From UBA9926 sp018645765 (GTDB lineage: Bacteria; Pseudomonadota; Gammaproteobacteria; Pseudomonadales; Azotimanducaceae): DNA of 64,000 bases. Made by a program: the position numbers and the translations under genes. Position 1 is the stretch's first letter. Each line of letters begins with the position of its first letter. This document shows positions 36,215 through 44,705 of this stretch, in pieces. The stretch spans positions 372,001 to 436,000 of the forward strand of contig CASIBO010000001.1 in assembly GCA_949372755.1 (NCBI GenBank), in the 5' to 3' direction. Under the pieces are notes generated by a model that was given only the letters and a program-made list of their open reading frames with translations, did not search any database and was not told where the DNA came from.

Positions 36215-37234
36215 TCAATATAAGATTGGTTCCACAGACTCGGCAAGTCTTTGGGCCGTCGTCACCGGTAAGCCGCCAATAATCGTAACCTGACCTTTGC
36301 TTTGTCCCAACGCGCGCGTCACGATGGTTCGCCCTTCGACTTCTGTTGCGAGATTCGGCAGCCCGCGCTGAGCCTCAAGAAAAACTGAGAAGGTCACGAT
36401 CCCATCGCTGAAATGTAGTCGATTGCCGGACTGGCGGACCACCTTAAAACCGTCGGGCAACCACTTTACTTTGAAACTGGGTTTCGCATTTTGATCAATA
36501 AAATCATCGGCTAAGCGATGGCTTACCGTTTGATCGGGATCAATCGCCGTCATCAGTAATTGCGTATCCGGCATAAAATCGATGTCAGCGAACGCAAAGA
36601 CCTCCTTCACTCGGCCACGCTCGACTAAATGAGATTGGAGCAACAATCCAGTTTGGTAATCCAGCCACAGCAGGTAACCAAATCGATCCGCATTAACCGG
36701 CTGAATCGATAATCTGATTGCTTGCCGATCGGCGATACGGTCCTCACCGTGAAGCTCGATATGATAAAAATCACTGGACTCGCTGATCAAGGCTGTAAAC
36801 GATTGACTAAACGGCCCGAGCAGCACGTGATGCCGAAGGTCTCCCGGGTTGTTGGCATCGTGATAACAAATAATTTGATCTTGCAAGCGCCGGATATCAA
36901 TCTTTGGCCCGTTAAGCTTCAGGATTGACTCTCGAACCGTGTCGCCTGACGCATCGTGAACGATTCGCATCGTGTTGAATTCTTTACCTCGAATATAGGT
37001 AAAAGTGCCTGCGTAGGTCTCATGACTAAAAGCCAAGGCCATTTTCTCTAACCAATACTCGGGACTTGCAACGTCCAAGTGTTCAGTCCCGTTCGTTTTT
37101 TTGTTTTCAATCTGTTCTTTAGACTTAGGCGTCGCGACTCCTGTTTGTTCCGCCAGAGTTGAGCAGACGAAAACAGTGGTCAGAATACCTAATCCTAAAT
37201 TCGACAACAGCCGATTGAAAACAAGCGTTACCAT
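36215..37234 (-). CDS. rseB: Periplasmic sigma-E regulator RseB/MucB
   Basis: RseB binds the periplasmic domain of RseA and shields it from DegS; lipids or lipopolysaccharide release it. The 339-residue protein has an N-terminal membrane/signal segment (about 6-28). The lipoprotein-like domain has YAGTFTYIRGKEFNTMRIVHD, and a C-terminal domain has KVKWLPDGFKVVRQ and GRTIVTRALGQSKGQVTIIG. It follows rseA by 18 bases. Confidence 0.95.
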   Translation of the reverse strand: MVTLVFNRLLSNLGLGILTTVFVCSTLAEQTGVATPKSKEQIENKKTNGTEHLDVASPEYWLEKMALAFSHETYAGTFTYIRGKEFNTMRIVHDASGDTVRESILKLNGPKIDIRRLQDQIICYHDANNPGDLRHHVLLGPFSQSFTALISESSDFYHIELHGEDRIADRQAIRLSIQPVNADRFGYLLWLDYQTGLLLQSHLVERGRVKEVFAFADIDFMPDTQLLMTAIDPDQTVSHRLADDFIDQNAKPSFKVKWLPDGFKVVRQSGNRLHFSDGIVTFSVFLEAQRGLPNLATEVEGRTIVTRALGQSKGQVTIIGGLPVTTAQRLAESVEPILY

Positions 37235-37252
37235 CTCGATCGACCTTACCGG

Positions 37253-37861
37253 TTAATTTGAAGAAGTAGACGAAGGGTAATTGACAAAGACCTGCCTAGA
37301 ACCCAATTGCGATAATTCATCATGCTGCTTGAGATAAGCCCGTAACTGCGCGCGCCCAACTTCATCTAAAGCTTTTAAATCTGGATTGGCACGCATCTCG
37401 TCAAACGCGACCTCACTTGCATCGGTTGTATTAAACGCAGCCAAGGCCACGCTTTGACGCTGATCAACCGGCGCCTGCACAGCGGCTTGGCTCGGCCCAA
37501 GCGTTGGCGTCGGAGTTTGCAAGCTTGGGACGATAAAAGCCGCCAGCGCAACAATCAGGACGGATGCCGCAAGCCCATAGATCCAAGGACGACCCAAGGA
37601 AAAAGATTTCTTCTCAGAGACCGCAAGCTCATCAGCCTCAGCAGCAACCTCGGCTTGAATTCGGCGAAACAGCGCTTGCTGCGCTGCCAAATCCGCATCA
37701 ACACCTTGGTCCCGTCGGAGCACGCGCCCGATCAATTGCCAATGCTGAACGGTTTCGATCGCGAGCGCAGGATCATGATCCCGAAGAAACCGGCGTTCCT
37801 CGAGTGAGTCTGACTCGCCATCGATCAGCGCCGACAGGGTTGCTTTCTCATCACCATTCAT
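37253..37861 (-). CDS. rseA: Anti-sigma-E factor RseA/MucA
   Basis: RseA holds RpoE inactive at the inner membrane until it is cleaved by DegS and RseP. The 202 residues comprise a cytoplasmic anti-sigma domain (EKATLSALIDGESDSLEERRF and HWQLIGRVLR), one membrane segment (about 93-112) and a periplasmic tail with QLRAYLKQHDELSQLG. It is separated from rpoE by 144 bases carrying a short tandem repeat, more than is usual for this pair. Confidence 0.93.
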   Translation of the reverse strand: MNGDEKATLSALIDGESDSLEERRFLRDHDPALAIETVQHWQLIGRVLRRDQGVDADLAAQQALFRRIQAEVAAEADELAVSEKKSFSLGRPWIYGLAASVLIVALAAFIVPSLQTPTPTLGPSQAAVQAPVDQRQSVALAAFNTTDASEVAFDEMRANPDLKALDEVGRAQLRAYLKQHDELSQLGSRQVFVNYPSSTSSN

Positions 37862-37932
37862 AAAAAGACCTTCATTCTTGCCAACGTCATTCGCTGCTCG
37901 TTGCCACTGTTGTTGAAACCGCTGTCATAGGA

Positions 37933-37986
37933 GCGCCGCTGTTTTACAAGCACCGCCGTTTTTTCCAAGCAACGCCGTTTTACTCC
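37933..37986 (-). repeat. Three-copy tandem repeat in the rpoE-rseA spacer
   Basis: Three adjacent units of 17-19 bases share the plus-strand core GC-N2-CGC-Y-GTTTT (37933-37949, 37950-37968, 37969-37986). They lie in the 144-base gap between rpoE and rseA, in the transcribed direction. The function is unknown. Confidence 0.6.
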
Positions 37987-38005
37987 GTGCTGTTTGTGGC
38001 CCGGC

Positions 38006-38581
38006 TTACCCCATCTGAGCCATTTTTTTCTCGATCGTTTCCCGAGCTCTGAATATTCTTGACCGCACTGTACCAACGGGGCAAGCCATTATTTCAGCGA
38101 TTTCTTCATAACTTAACCCATCAAACTCCCGTAGCATGAGGGCCGTTCTTAAATCCTCCTGGAGATCCTCCACCGCTGCTAAAATGACCGTCTGCAATTG
38201 ATCCCGTGCCAGCAACGTTTCGGGCTGATCCTCTGTTTCTAAGACAACTGAATTCTCGGAAAATTCCCCGTCGCTAATGTCTTTATCCGTATTCGGCGGC
38301 CGCCGAGATTTGGCAACGAGATGATTTTTTGCCGTATTGATTGCGATTCGATAGAGCCAAGTATAAAACTGCGCGTCACCCCGGAAATTCGCCAATGCGC
38401 GATAGGCTTTGATAAAGGCCTCTTGGGTCACATCAGCGACTTCATCTTGATCTCGCAAATAGCGTGAGACAACACTCGCAATTCGCTGCTGGTACTTTAA
38501 AACCAACACATCGAAGGCACGTTTGTCCCCGTGCTGGACTCTTAGAACCAGCCGCTGGTCAGATTCGTGCTCAGATTTCAA
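38006..38581 (-). CDS. rpoE: RNA polymerase sigma-E (RpoE/AlgU)
   Basis: An extracytoplasmic-function sigma factor for envelope stress. The 191 residues have region 2 (FDVLVLKYQQRIASVVSRYL, DVTQEAFIKAYRALANF) and region 4 (ALMLREFDGLSYEEIAEIM, PVGTVRSRIFRARE). It begins at TTG, the only start that gives the family N-terminus. It heads the rseA-rseB-rseC-mucD run, is divergent from nadB, and is preceded by a promoter matching its own consensus. Confidence 0.97.
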   Translation of the reverse strand: MKSEHESDQRLVLRVQHGDKRAFDVLVLKYQQRIASVVSRYLRDQDEVADVTQEAFIKAYRALANFRGDAQFYTWLYRIAINTAKNHLVAKSRRPPNTDKDISDGEFSENSVVLETEDQPETLLARDQLQTVILAAVEDLQEDLRTALMLREFDGLSYEEIAEIMACPVGTVRSRIFRARETIEKKMAQMG

Positions 38582-38620
38582 AACAAACCCTATTCCTTAC
38601 CGCGATGCTTCAGTAAACCT

Positions 38621-38647
38621 TTTGACCACGCATTTCAATCTAGGTTC
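38621..38647 (-). promoter_or_regulatory. Sigma-E-type autoregulatory promoter of rpoE
   Basis: Minus strand: -35 GAACCT (38647-38642), 16-base spacer, -10 TCAAA (38625-38621). This agrees with the RpoE/AlgU consensus GAACTT-N16-TCAAA/TCTGA except for one -35 base, and lies 40 bases upstream of the rpoE start. Positive autoregulation is known for this family; that this site is used is inference. Confidence 0.65.
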
Positions 38648-38754
38648 GCGTTTCGCCGTATTTTACACAATCCTCTGACTGAATTGATAATATCTAGCTT
38701 CCATGCCTCGCCGCGGCCCCACTGACATCACCTTAATCAGACAGGACATCCTCC

Positions 38755-40368
38755 GTGCTCACGCCTAATTCAGATCATTTTGACGTTATTATCATTGGCA
38801 GCGGCGCCGCCGGCATGACCCTGGCGCTGAACTTACCGGATGACTACCGCATTGCAATGCTTTGCAAAGAGGCCCCGCTCGAGGGTTCCAGCTACTACGC
38901 GCAAGGCGGGGTTGCGGCCGTTCTCGATGAATATGACAGCATTGCCGCGCACATTGACGACACCCTTGTTGCAGGAGACGGCCTGTGTAACCCAGAGACT
39001 GTGGCCTTCGTGGTCGAGCAAAGCCCCGGTATCATCGATTGGCTCGTGACCCTCGGGGTAAACTTTGACACCCGCGTTAGCAATAGTGGTCGTTCAGAAT
39101 TTCACTTGACCCAGGAAGGCGGACACACTCACCGCCGGGTGATCCACGCAGCAGATGCCACCGGCCGCGAGATCACCGAACGACTCGCTGAGGCGCTGAG
39201 TGAACGCAAAGGCGTTGAGTTTTTCACGGACCAAATCGCGATTGACCTCGTTACCAGTGATCAATTGGGTGAATCGTCAAAATATTGCTGCGGCGTCCAC
39301 ACTCTAAACCTCAAGACGGCCGAGACGCAGACGTTGTCCTGTCAAAATTTGGTCCTCGCGACCGGCGGCGCCAGCAAAGTTTATCTGTACACCAGCAACC
39401 CCGACACGGCATCCGGTGATGGGATCGCAATGGCTTGGCGCGCAGGGTGCCGGGTCGCAAACCTTGAGTTCAATCAATTTCATCCCACTTGTCTTTACCA
39501 TCCGACGGCCAAGTCTTTTTTGATCTCGGAAGCACTTCGAGGGGAAGGCGCAAGGCTTCTACTCCCTGACGGCACGCCTTTTATGGAACACTTTGATCCA
39601 CGCGGTGAGCTTGCGTCTCGAGACATCGTAGCCCGCGCCATTGATTTTGAAATGAAACGCTTGGGCTGTGATTTTGTGCTGCTCGACATCAGCCATAAAG
39701 ATGATGATTTGATTCGATCTCACTTCCCAAACATCTACGAGCGATGTCTTAGCCATGGCTTTGATTTAACCCAAGCCCCGATCCCTATTGTGCCCGCAGC
39801 GCACTATACCTGCGGCGGCGTCGTTACCGATCTCAGCGGGCGAACCGACATTGACAACCTCTATGCCATTGGGGAGGTCAGCTATACCGGATTGCATGGT
39901 GCTAATAGGATGGCCAGCAACTCCTTGCTCGAATGCATGGTCTTTGGCCAAGCAGCGGCGCAATCCATCCGACAAGCGCCTCACCCAAAGCGCCCGGTCA
40001 ATCCCATCCCACGCTGGGATGATAGCCAGGTCTCGCGCTCTCGGGAGGACGTCATCCTCGCCCATAACTGGGAGGAGCTTCGACGACTCATGTGGGACTA
40101 TGTTGGGATCGTTCGATCTGATCGTCGGCTCTTACGGGCCCAGCGACGCATTCAATTATTGCAACAAGAAATCAACGACTATTACGCCCATCACACCATC
40201 AACCGAGATCTGCTTGAGCTTCGGAATCTCGCACAGGTCGCTGAATTAATTGTTCGCTCCGCCTTGAGTCGAAAGGAAAGTCGAGGCCTGCACTATAACC
40301 TTGATCATCCAAATCAAAGCCGTGACGCCACTGAGACCATTCTGATGCCAACCAATTACTTCGGATAA
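38755..40368 (+). CDS. nadB: L-aspartate oxidase
   Basis: NadB oxidises L-aspartate to iminoaspartate, the first step of NAD synthesis, with FAD. The 537-residue protein has the dinucleotide motif IIIGSGAAGMTLAL (13-26), SSYYAQGGVAAVL, NQFHPTCLYHP, YTCGGVVTDLSGRTD and GLHGANRMASNSLLECMVFG. It starts at GTG. It is divergent from rpoE, as in E. coli and Pseudomonas, and overlaps the end of the convergent ygfX by 13 bases. Confidence 0.97.
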   Translation: MLTPNSDHFDVIIIGSGAAGMTLALNLPDDYRIAMLCKEAPLEGSSYYAQGGVAAVLDEYDSIAAHIDDTLVAGDGLCNPETVAFVVEQSPGIIDWLVTLGVNFDTRVSNSGRSEFHLTQEGGHTHRRVIHAADATGREITERLAEALSERKGVEFFTDQIAIDLVTSDQLGESSKYCCGVHTLNLKTAETQTLSCQNLVLATGGASKVYLYTSNPDTASGDGIAMAWRAGCRVANLEFNQFHPTCLYHPTAKSFLISEALRGEGARLLLPDGTPFMEHFDPRGELASRDIVARAIDFEMKRLGCDFVLLDISHKDDDLIRSHFPNIYERCLSHGFDLTQAPIPIVPAAHYTCGGVVTDLSGRTDIDNLYAIGEVSYTGLHGANRMASNSLLECMVFGQAAAQSIRQAPHPKRPVNPIPRWDDSQVSRSREDVILAHNWEELRRLMWDYVGIVRSDRRLLRAQRRIQLLQQEINDYYAHHTINRDLLELRNLAQVAELIVRSALSRKESRGLHYNLDHPNQSRDATETILMPTNYFG

Positions 40369-40760
40369 AATCGCAACCAAACCCTTGCGCGACGGTACGC
40401 GCAAGGCTCGGTATCCGCTTTCAAAACCGGTACAGCGTACTGCTCGGCAGAGACGGTTTTTAGGCGCAATAAAAACCCAACTGGGAGCATGACTGGGCAT
40501 TCGAGCGTACACCCTTCCACAGAACCATCCTTGAACCGCGCGCGGAACCCCCGACCGTCAAAATAAACGCCGGCAATCGATGGCCCTCGCAACCCCGCCC
40601 ACGCTCTTTGGGCGACTTGCACGATAAAGAGGGTCAGCCAAGCACCGACCACCCAAGACTGTGATAAATCGATCATCGGCAAAACCATAACCGTTGCGAG
40701 CAAGCCGCTCATGCCACCCCATAACTGCCATTGGTCATGATTGAACTGCAGGTCAAACAC
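40356..40760 (-). CDS. ygfX: YgfX-family membrane protein
   Basis: A 134-residue protein with two adjacent membrane segments (about 15-30 and 35-50) and a short cytoplasmic domain (GPSIAGVYFDGRGFRARFKDG). Length, topology and place directly after sdhE match YgfX (CptA), described in E. coli as acting on cytoskeletal proteins and as partner of SdhE. It starts at GTG with a G-rich stretch 11 bases upstream; no ATG is available between the sdhE stop and this point. The 3' end overlaps nadB. Sequence identity is low, as usual for the family. Confidence 0.75.
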   Translation of the reverse strand: MFDLQFNHDQWQLWGGMSGLLATVMVLPMIDLSQSWVVGAWLTLFIVQVAQRAWAGLRGPSIAGVYFDGRGFRARFKDGSVEGCTLECPVMLPVGFLLRLKTVSAEQYAVPVLKADTEPCAYRRARVWLRFYPK

Positions 40761-40816
40761 AAAGCCGTGACCCCCTTTCGGGTTTTGTTGACAAGCAGCT
40801 TCAAAACGAGGGCCTT

Positions 40817-41071
40817 TCAGGGCTGCACGCGCCCTAAAATCAACGTGACCAAATCAAGATATGCCGGATCTTGAGGCGTCGCACGTTCGCTGAACCATTC
40901 CCAAAGCTCAGGATCCTCTTCCGTCAACAGACGGACAAAGGCGTTTTGCCTGGTTTCCGACAAAAAGGGGAATACCTCGTCAAAAAAGGGCAAAAACAAA
41001 ATATCGAGCTCCGCCATACCTCGTCTGGACCGCCAACGGATTCTGTTCAACTCTGCAGGTGTACGCGACAT
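40817..41071 (-). CDS. sdhE: Succinate dehydrogenase flavinylation factor SdhE
   Basis: SdhE helps attach FAD covalently to SdhA (and FrdA). The 84-residue protein has the family signature RSRRGMAELD (RGxxE motif, about residues 14-23), followed by FLPFFDEVF and LLTEEDPELWEWF. It is divergent from ygfZ and followed by ygfX after 56 bases, the canonical neighbourhood. Confidence 0.96.
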   Translation of the reverse strand: MSRTPAELNRIRWRSRRGMAELDILFLPFFDEVFPFLSETRQNAFVRLLTEEDPELWEWFSERATPQDPAYLDLVTLILGRVQP

Positions 41072-41396
41072 TTATTCACTCCTTGTTTAACCCAGCGCAG
41101 TACAGGCGTCACAACTTGAAAACCATACTGGCGCCATCACCGAGCAACGGGCGGTGTTATCCAGCGTGCGCCCAACCCAGATTTCAACCTCATGCGCCTT
41201 GAACTAAAGCCCTCCATCGCGATAAGCGATCCCTTTTAGACGCGGTGCTTTGCGCGCCCACTCACCAAAAGTTTTGACAAAACCGAGGTTTCCTCTAATC
41301 TACGATCTTTTGCTGACCCAGTTCATAACTTTGGTAATATTGCCACCAAGGTAGAAGCACTCGCCGCCCTTAACGCCTAAATTTGATGACCATTTT
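41072..41396. other. Divergent intergenic region between sdhE and ygfZ
   Basis: 325 bases without a convincing gene. A consensus -35 TTGACA lies at 41274-41279 on plus, about 120 bases before ygfZ; the best -10-like words after it (TCTAAT at 41294, TACGAT at 41301) have poor spacing. A small hairpin (ATCGC, 5 bases, GCGAT, then CCCTTTT) lies near 41216. No tRNA or small RNA gene was recognised. Confidence 0.45.
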
Positions 41397-42212
41397 ATGA
41401 CTGTAACCGCCCTGACAGACCAAGGTATTCTTGAAATCAGAGGCCGTGATGCTGTCAAATTTTTACAGGGGTATTGTACCTGCGATCTGCTACGGTTGAC
41501 GGAAAATCAGGCCCTTTACGGCGCTATCACCAATATCCAAGGACGCGTCGAAACCACCTTTGTTGCCATCCTGGATACGGCCCATGTACTCACTCCGGTA
41601 AATGAGCCCAGCATCCTGCTGCGGATGTCACGCACTTGCCTGCCCTATATCAAAGATTTCCTAGCCAAATATGCCGTATTTTCGAAAGCAACCCTGATCG
41701 ACCGCTCTCAAGACATCGTCTGCTTTGGCTGCGATGAGGCATTGCCCGAACCCTACGGCCTGGCTGTTAGGATTCCGCAGAGACCGAAGGCCTATGAACT
41801 TTGGACAAGCGCGCCCATCCACGCCTCATCTGACCTTGACACTTGGAAGGCCCGGGAGATCCACGCGGGACTTGCATGGTTAGATCAACAGCAATCCGGA
41901 AAATATCAACCCTTCGAGCTGGGCATGGCCGATAACGGTGGCATCGATTTTCAGAAAGGGTGTTACCTTGGCCAAGAAATCATAGCCCGGGTTCATTATC
42001 GCGGTAAAACAAAAACTGTTTTTCGCGTTGGCTCCGCCGAAGGCGCCTGTCAACCCGGCGACCCGATCTACGCGGGATCAGCCAAGCCTTGCGGCGAGGT
42101 CATTAACACCTCCGCCACAGGCGCTGCCACCGATTGCAGTGTGGTTATTCAAACCGATGTCTTGACCCAGTCCTTGACCATTCAATCAAGGCCCTTTGTC
42201 TTACAATCATAG
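41397..42212 (+). CDS. ygfZ: Folate-binding Fe-S cluster/tRNA-modifying protein YgfZ
   Basis: YgfZ uses tetrahydrofolate and supports repair or function of certain Fe-S enzymes, including MiaB. The 271-residue protein has the GcvT-like fold and the diagnostic motif FQKGCYLGQEIIARVHYRGK (about 184-203). The N-terminal part has FLQGYCTCDLLRL. It is somewhat shorter than E. coli YgfZ (326). It is divergent from sdhE. Confidence 0.93.
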   Translation: MTVTALTDQGILEIRGRDAVKFLQGYCTCDLLRLTENQALYGAITNIQGRVETTFVAILDTAHVLTPVNEPSILLRMSRTCLPYIKDFLAKYAVFSKATLIDRSQDIVCFGCDEALPEPYGLAVRIPQRPKAYELWTSAPIHASSDLDTWKAREIHAGLAWLDQQQSGKYQPFELGMADNGGIDFQKGCYLGQEIIARVHYRGKTKTVFRVGSAEGACQPGDPIYAGSAKPCGEVINTSATGAATDCSVVIQTDVLTQSLTIQSRPFVLQS

Positions 42213-42482
42213 AACCTCGTCGCCTTCTGAATCGATTAAGCGCACAGCGGCGTTCGAACCTTTTCTGGCATCCAGGCTTTCACCGATGCCATCAACCAGC
42301 AACCGCGCCAAAAAGGCCTCAACAGATCACCGCGCACCCAAGGACCCCTCGCATCCTATTCTGTAACGGAATCCGCAGCAGGTATCCTCGGGCAGAAGCC
42401 CTCTTTTGAGTCCATCATCCGGCCCCAACAGCAATCAAGCGCGTGCCGAGCAACGTTTGGTAAACCTTGGGTGCGATCCCTA

Positions 42483-43160
42483 TCACCAATCAATGGGCAG
42501 TTGAGCCTGATTCATCAAGAACCGATTGCATTGTGAAAAATGGCCACAGCCCGAAAACCCCCGATAAACAGAAAGTGGCGATGGGTGCGGCGCGGTTAAA
42601 ACAAGATGATGATCCCGCTGGACCAAGCAAACCTTGCGTTGTGCCGCTTTCCCCCAAAACATGAAAACAGTCGGCTCAACCCTTGCGCCCAGGTGCGCAA
42701 TCACAGCATCGGTAAAAAGCTCCCAGCCTTGACCGTGATGGGAACCCGCGACGCCTTTCGAGACGCTCAGCACGGCATTGAGCAACAATACCCCCTGCTC
42801 AACCCAAGGCATTAAATCGTGCTGGGGCAACGGCGCCTCACTCTGCCCAAGGTCGCGCCGCACCTCGCTCAGTATATTTCGCAGAGATGGCGGAGGCTTA
42901 ACCGATTGCGGCACCGCAAACGCAAACCCGTTGGCAAGACCCTCACTGTGATACGGATCTTGTCCGAGGATCACGACTTTAACCCGTGACGGCGGCACAG
43001 CATTTAACGCGTTAAAAAACCGCTCCGACTTAGGGTATACCGTGGCGCCCGCAGAAAGGGTTGCGTCTAAAAACGCATCAAGTCCGGCAAGATGATCCAG
43101 CATCGCACCATTGAGTAAAAGCGCTCGCCAAGCCGGTTCAAGCAGTTGTCCTTGAATCAC
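42483..43160 (-). CDS. ung: Uracil-DNA glycosylase
   Basis: Ung removes uracil from DNA in base excision repair. The 225 residues have the catalytic water-activating motif ILGQDPYHSEGLANGFAF (about 66-83), a serine/proline loop (PPPSLRNIL) and the C-terminal HPSPLSVYRGFSGCGHF with the leucine-loop His. It follows lysS after three bases. The 270 bases between its stop and ygfZ contain no recognised gene or clear terminator. Confidence 0.97.
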   Translation of the reverse strand: MIQGQLLEPAWRALLLNGAMLDHLAGLDAFLDATLSAGATVYPKSERFFNALNAVPPSRVKVVILGQDPYHSEGLANGFAFAVPQSVKPPPSLRNILSEVRRDLGQSEAPLPQHDLMPWVEQGVLLLNAVLSVSKGVAGSHHGQGWELFTDAVIAHLGARVEPTVFMFWGKAAQRKVCLVQRDHHLVLTAPHPSPLSVYRGFSGCGHFSQCNRFLMNQAQLPIDW

Positions 43161-43163
43161 AGC

Positions 43164-44663
43164 TTAGGTTTTAGGACGCATATGCGGGAACAGTATTACA
43201 TCTCGAATCGCCGCTGAATCTGTGAGTAGCATGACCAAGCGATCAATCCCAATGCCTTCGCCTGCGGTCGGCGGCAGACCATATTCGAGCGCTGTGACAT
43301 AGTCTTCGTCGTAATGCATGGCCTCTTCATCGCCTGCCGTCCTGGCTGCAACTTGCGCTCTAAATCGAGCTGCTTGATCTTCGGCATCATTCAACTCTGA
43401 GAACCCATTGGCAATTTCCTTACCCATGATGAACAACTCAAATCGATCGGTTAATTCTGGATTGGTATCACTCCGGCGGGCCAAAGGTGAGACCTCGATC
43501 GGGTGCTGGGTAATAAATACGGGTTGCTCAATTTGATCCTCAACCAAGGCTTCAAACAGTGCGAGGTGAATCTTCCCCAACCCCCAGTCCGAGGGCACGT
43601 TAATCCCATGCAGGCCCGCGACCCCTTCAGCGGATTCCCGCGTCGCGATCGCTTCTTTTGAGATATCCGCTACATAGGCAACAATCGCGTCCGCCATCGT
43701 GAGTCGAGCAAAGGGCTTTCCAAAGTCAACCTCACAGCCTTGATAGGTGAACGTCAATCGTCCAAGGACCTGCTCGGCGACTGTCCGAAATAAGGTTTCA
43801 GTGAGGCTCATAATGTCCTCGTAATCCGCATAGGCCCAATAAAACTCAAGCATCGTAAATTCAGGGCTGTGCTTCGTTGAAACGCCTTCATTGCGGAAAT
43901 TTCGATTGATCTCAAACACCCGCTCAAACCCACCGACGACTAAGCGCTTTAAGTTAAGCTCCGGCGCCACGCGCAAATACATCTCGGTATTGAGCGCATT
44001 GTAATGCGTCACAAATGGCGCAGCAGTAGCGCCACCAGGGGTTGTTTGCATCATCGGGGTTTCAACTTCCATAAAATCCCGATCCACAAAAAAACGGCGG
44101 ATTTGATCCACTATTTTTGCCCGCCGGACGAAGATCAAGCGACTGTCTTCATTTACCATCAAGTCCAAGTAGCGCTGACGATATCGAGTTTCAGTATCGG
44201 TCAACCCTTTATGTTTTTCCGGCAAGGGGCGCAAACTCTTGGTCAGCATCCTAATCTGGCTGACTTCCAGGGAGAGTTCCCCTTTCATCGTTTTCATCAA
44301 AGCGCCCTCAGCGCCAACAATATCGCCGATATCGACGCTTTTAAAATCCTCGTAGGCGTCCTCGCCTAGACCTTGACGCGTGACGTACAGCTGAATCCGT
44401 CCTGATCCATCTTGCACCGTTAAGAAACTGGCTTTCCCCATTAATCGCTTCAAGATGATGCGCCCTGCAATCTTGGCTTGCGGCTTTGTTTCAGCCAAAC
44501 CTTGCTTGGTCGCACCCTCAAATTCGACTTGTAACGCGTCCGCTAGGTGGGTTCGGCGAAAATCATTCGGAAAAGCCTGGCCTGTCTCTCGCAAGGCATC
44601 CAGCTTGGCCTTGCGTAGGGCAAATAATTCGTTTTCATCCAAGCTTTGATCGATTGATTCCAT
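43164..44663 (-). CDS. lysS: Lysyl-tRNA synthetase, class II
   Basis: LysRS charges tRNA-Lys. The 499 residues have an N-terminal OB-fold anticodon-binding domain (KIAGRIILKRLMGKASFLTVQDG), motif 1 (DFMEVETPMM), motif 2 (NRNFRNEGVSTKHSPEFTMLE) and motif 3 (GEGIGIDRLVMLLTDS). It lies 42 bases after prfB, the same pair as in E. coli and Pseudomonas. Confidence 0.98.
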   Translation of the reverse strand: MESIDQSLDENELFALRKAKLDALRETGQAFPNDFRRTHLADALQVEFEGATKQGLAETKPQAKIAGRIILKRLMGKASFLTVQDGSGRIQLYVTRQGLGEDAYEDFKSVDIGDIVGAEGALMKTMKGELSLEVSQIRMLTKSLRPLPEKHKGLTDTETRYRQRYLDLMVNEDSRLIFVRRAKIVDQIRRFFVDRDFMEVETPMMQTTPGGATAAPFVTHYNALNTEMYLRVAPELNLKRLVVGGFERVFEINRNFRNEGVSTKHSPEFTMLEFYWAYADYEDIMSLTETLFRTVAEQVLGRLTFTYQGCEVDFGKPFARLTMADAIVAYVADISKEAIATRESAEGVAGLHGINVPSDWGLGKIHLALFEALVEDQIEQPVFITQHPIEVSPLARRSDTNPELTDRFELFIMGKEIANGFSELNDAEDQAARFRAQVAARTAGDEEAMHYDEDYVTALEYGLPPTAGEGIGIDRLVMLLTDSAAIRDVILFPHMRPKT

Positions 44664-44705
44664 AGCGGTTCCTAAAAGGGTTCCTAATTGAACGTTATTG
44701 GTCTC

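Noticed and set aside
42240..42290. tRNA-like GTTCGAAC in the ygfZ-ung gap
   Set aside because: No acceptor stem, anticodon stem or CCA could be drawn around it.
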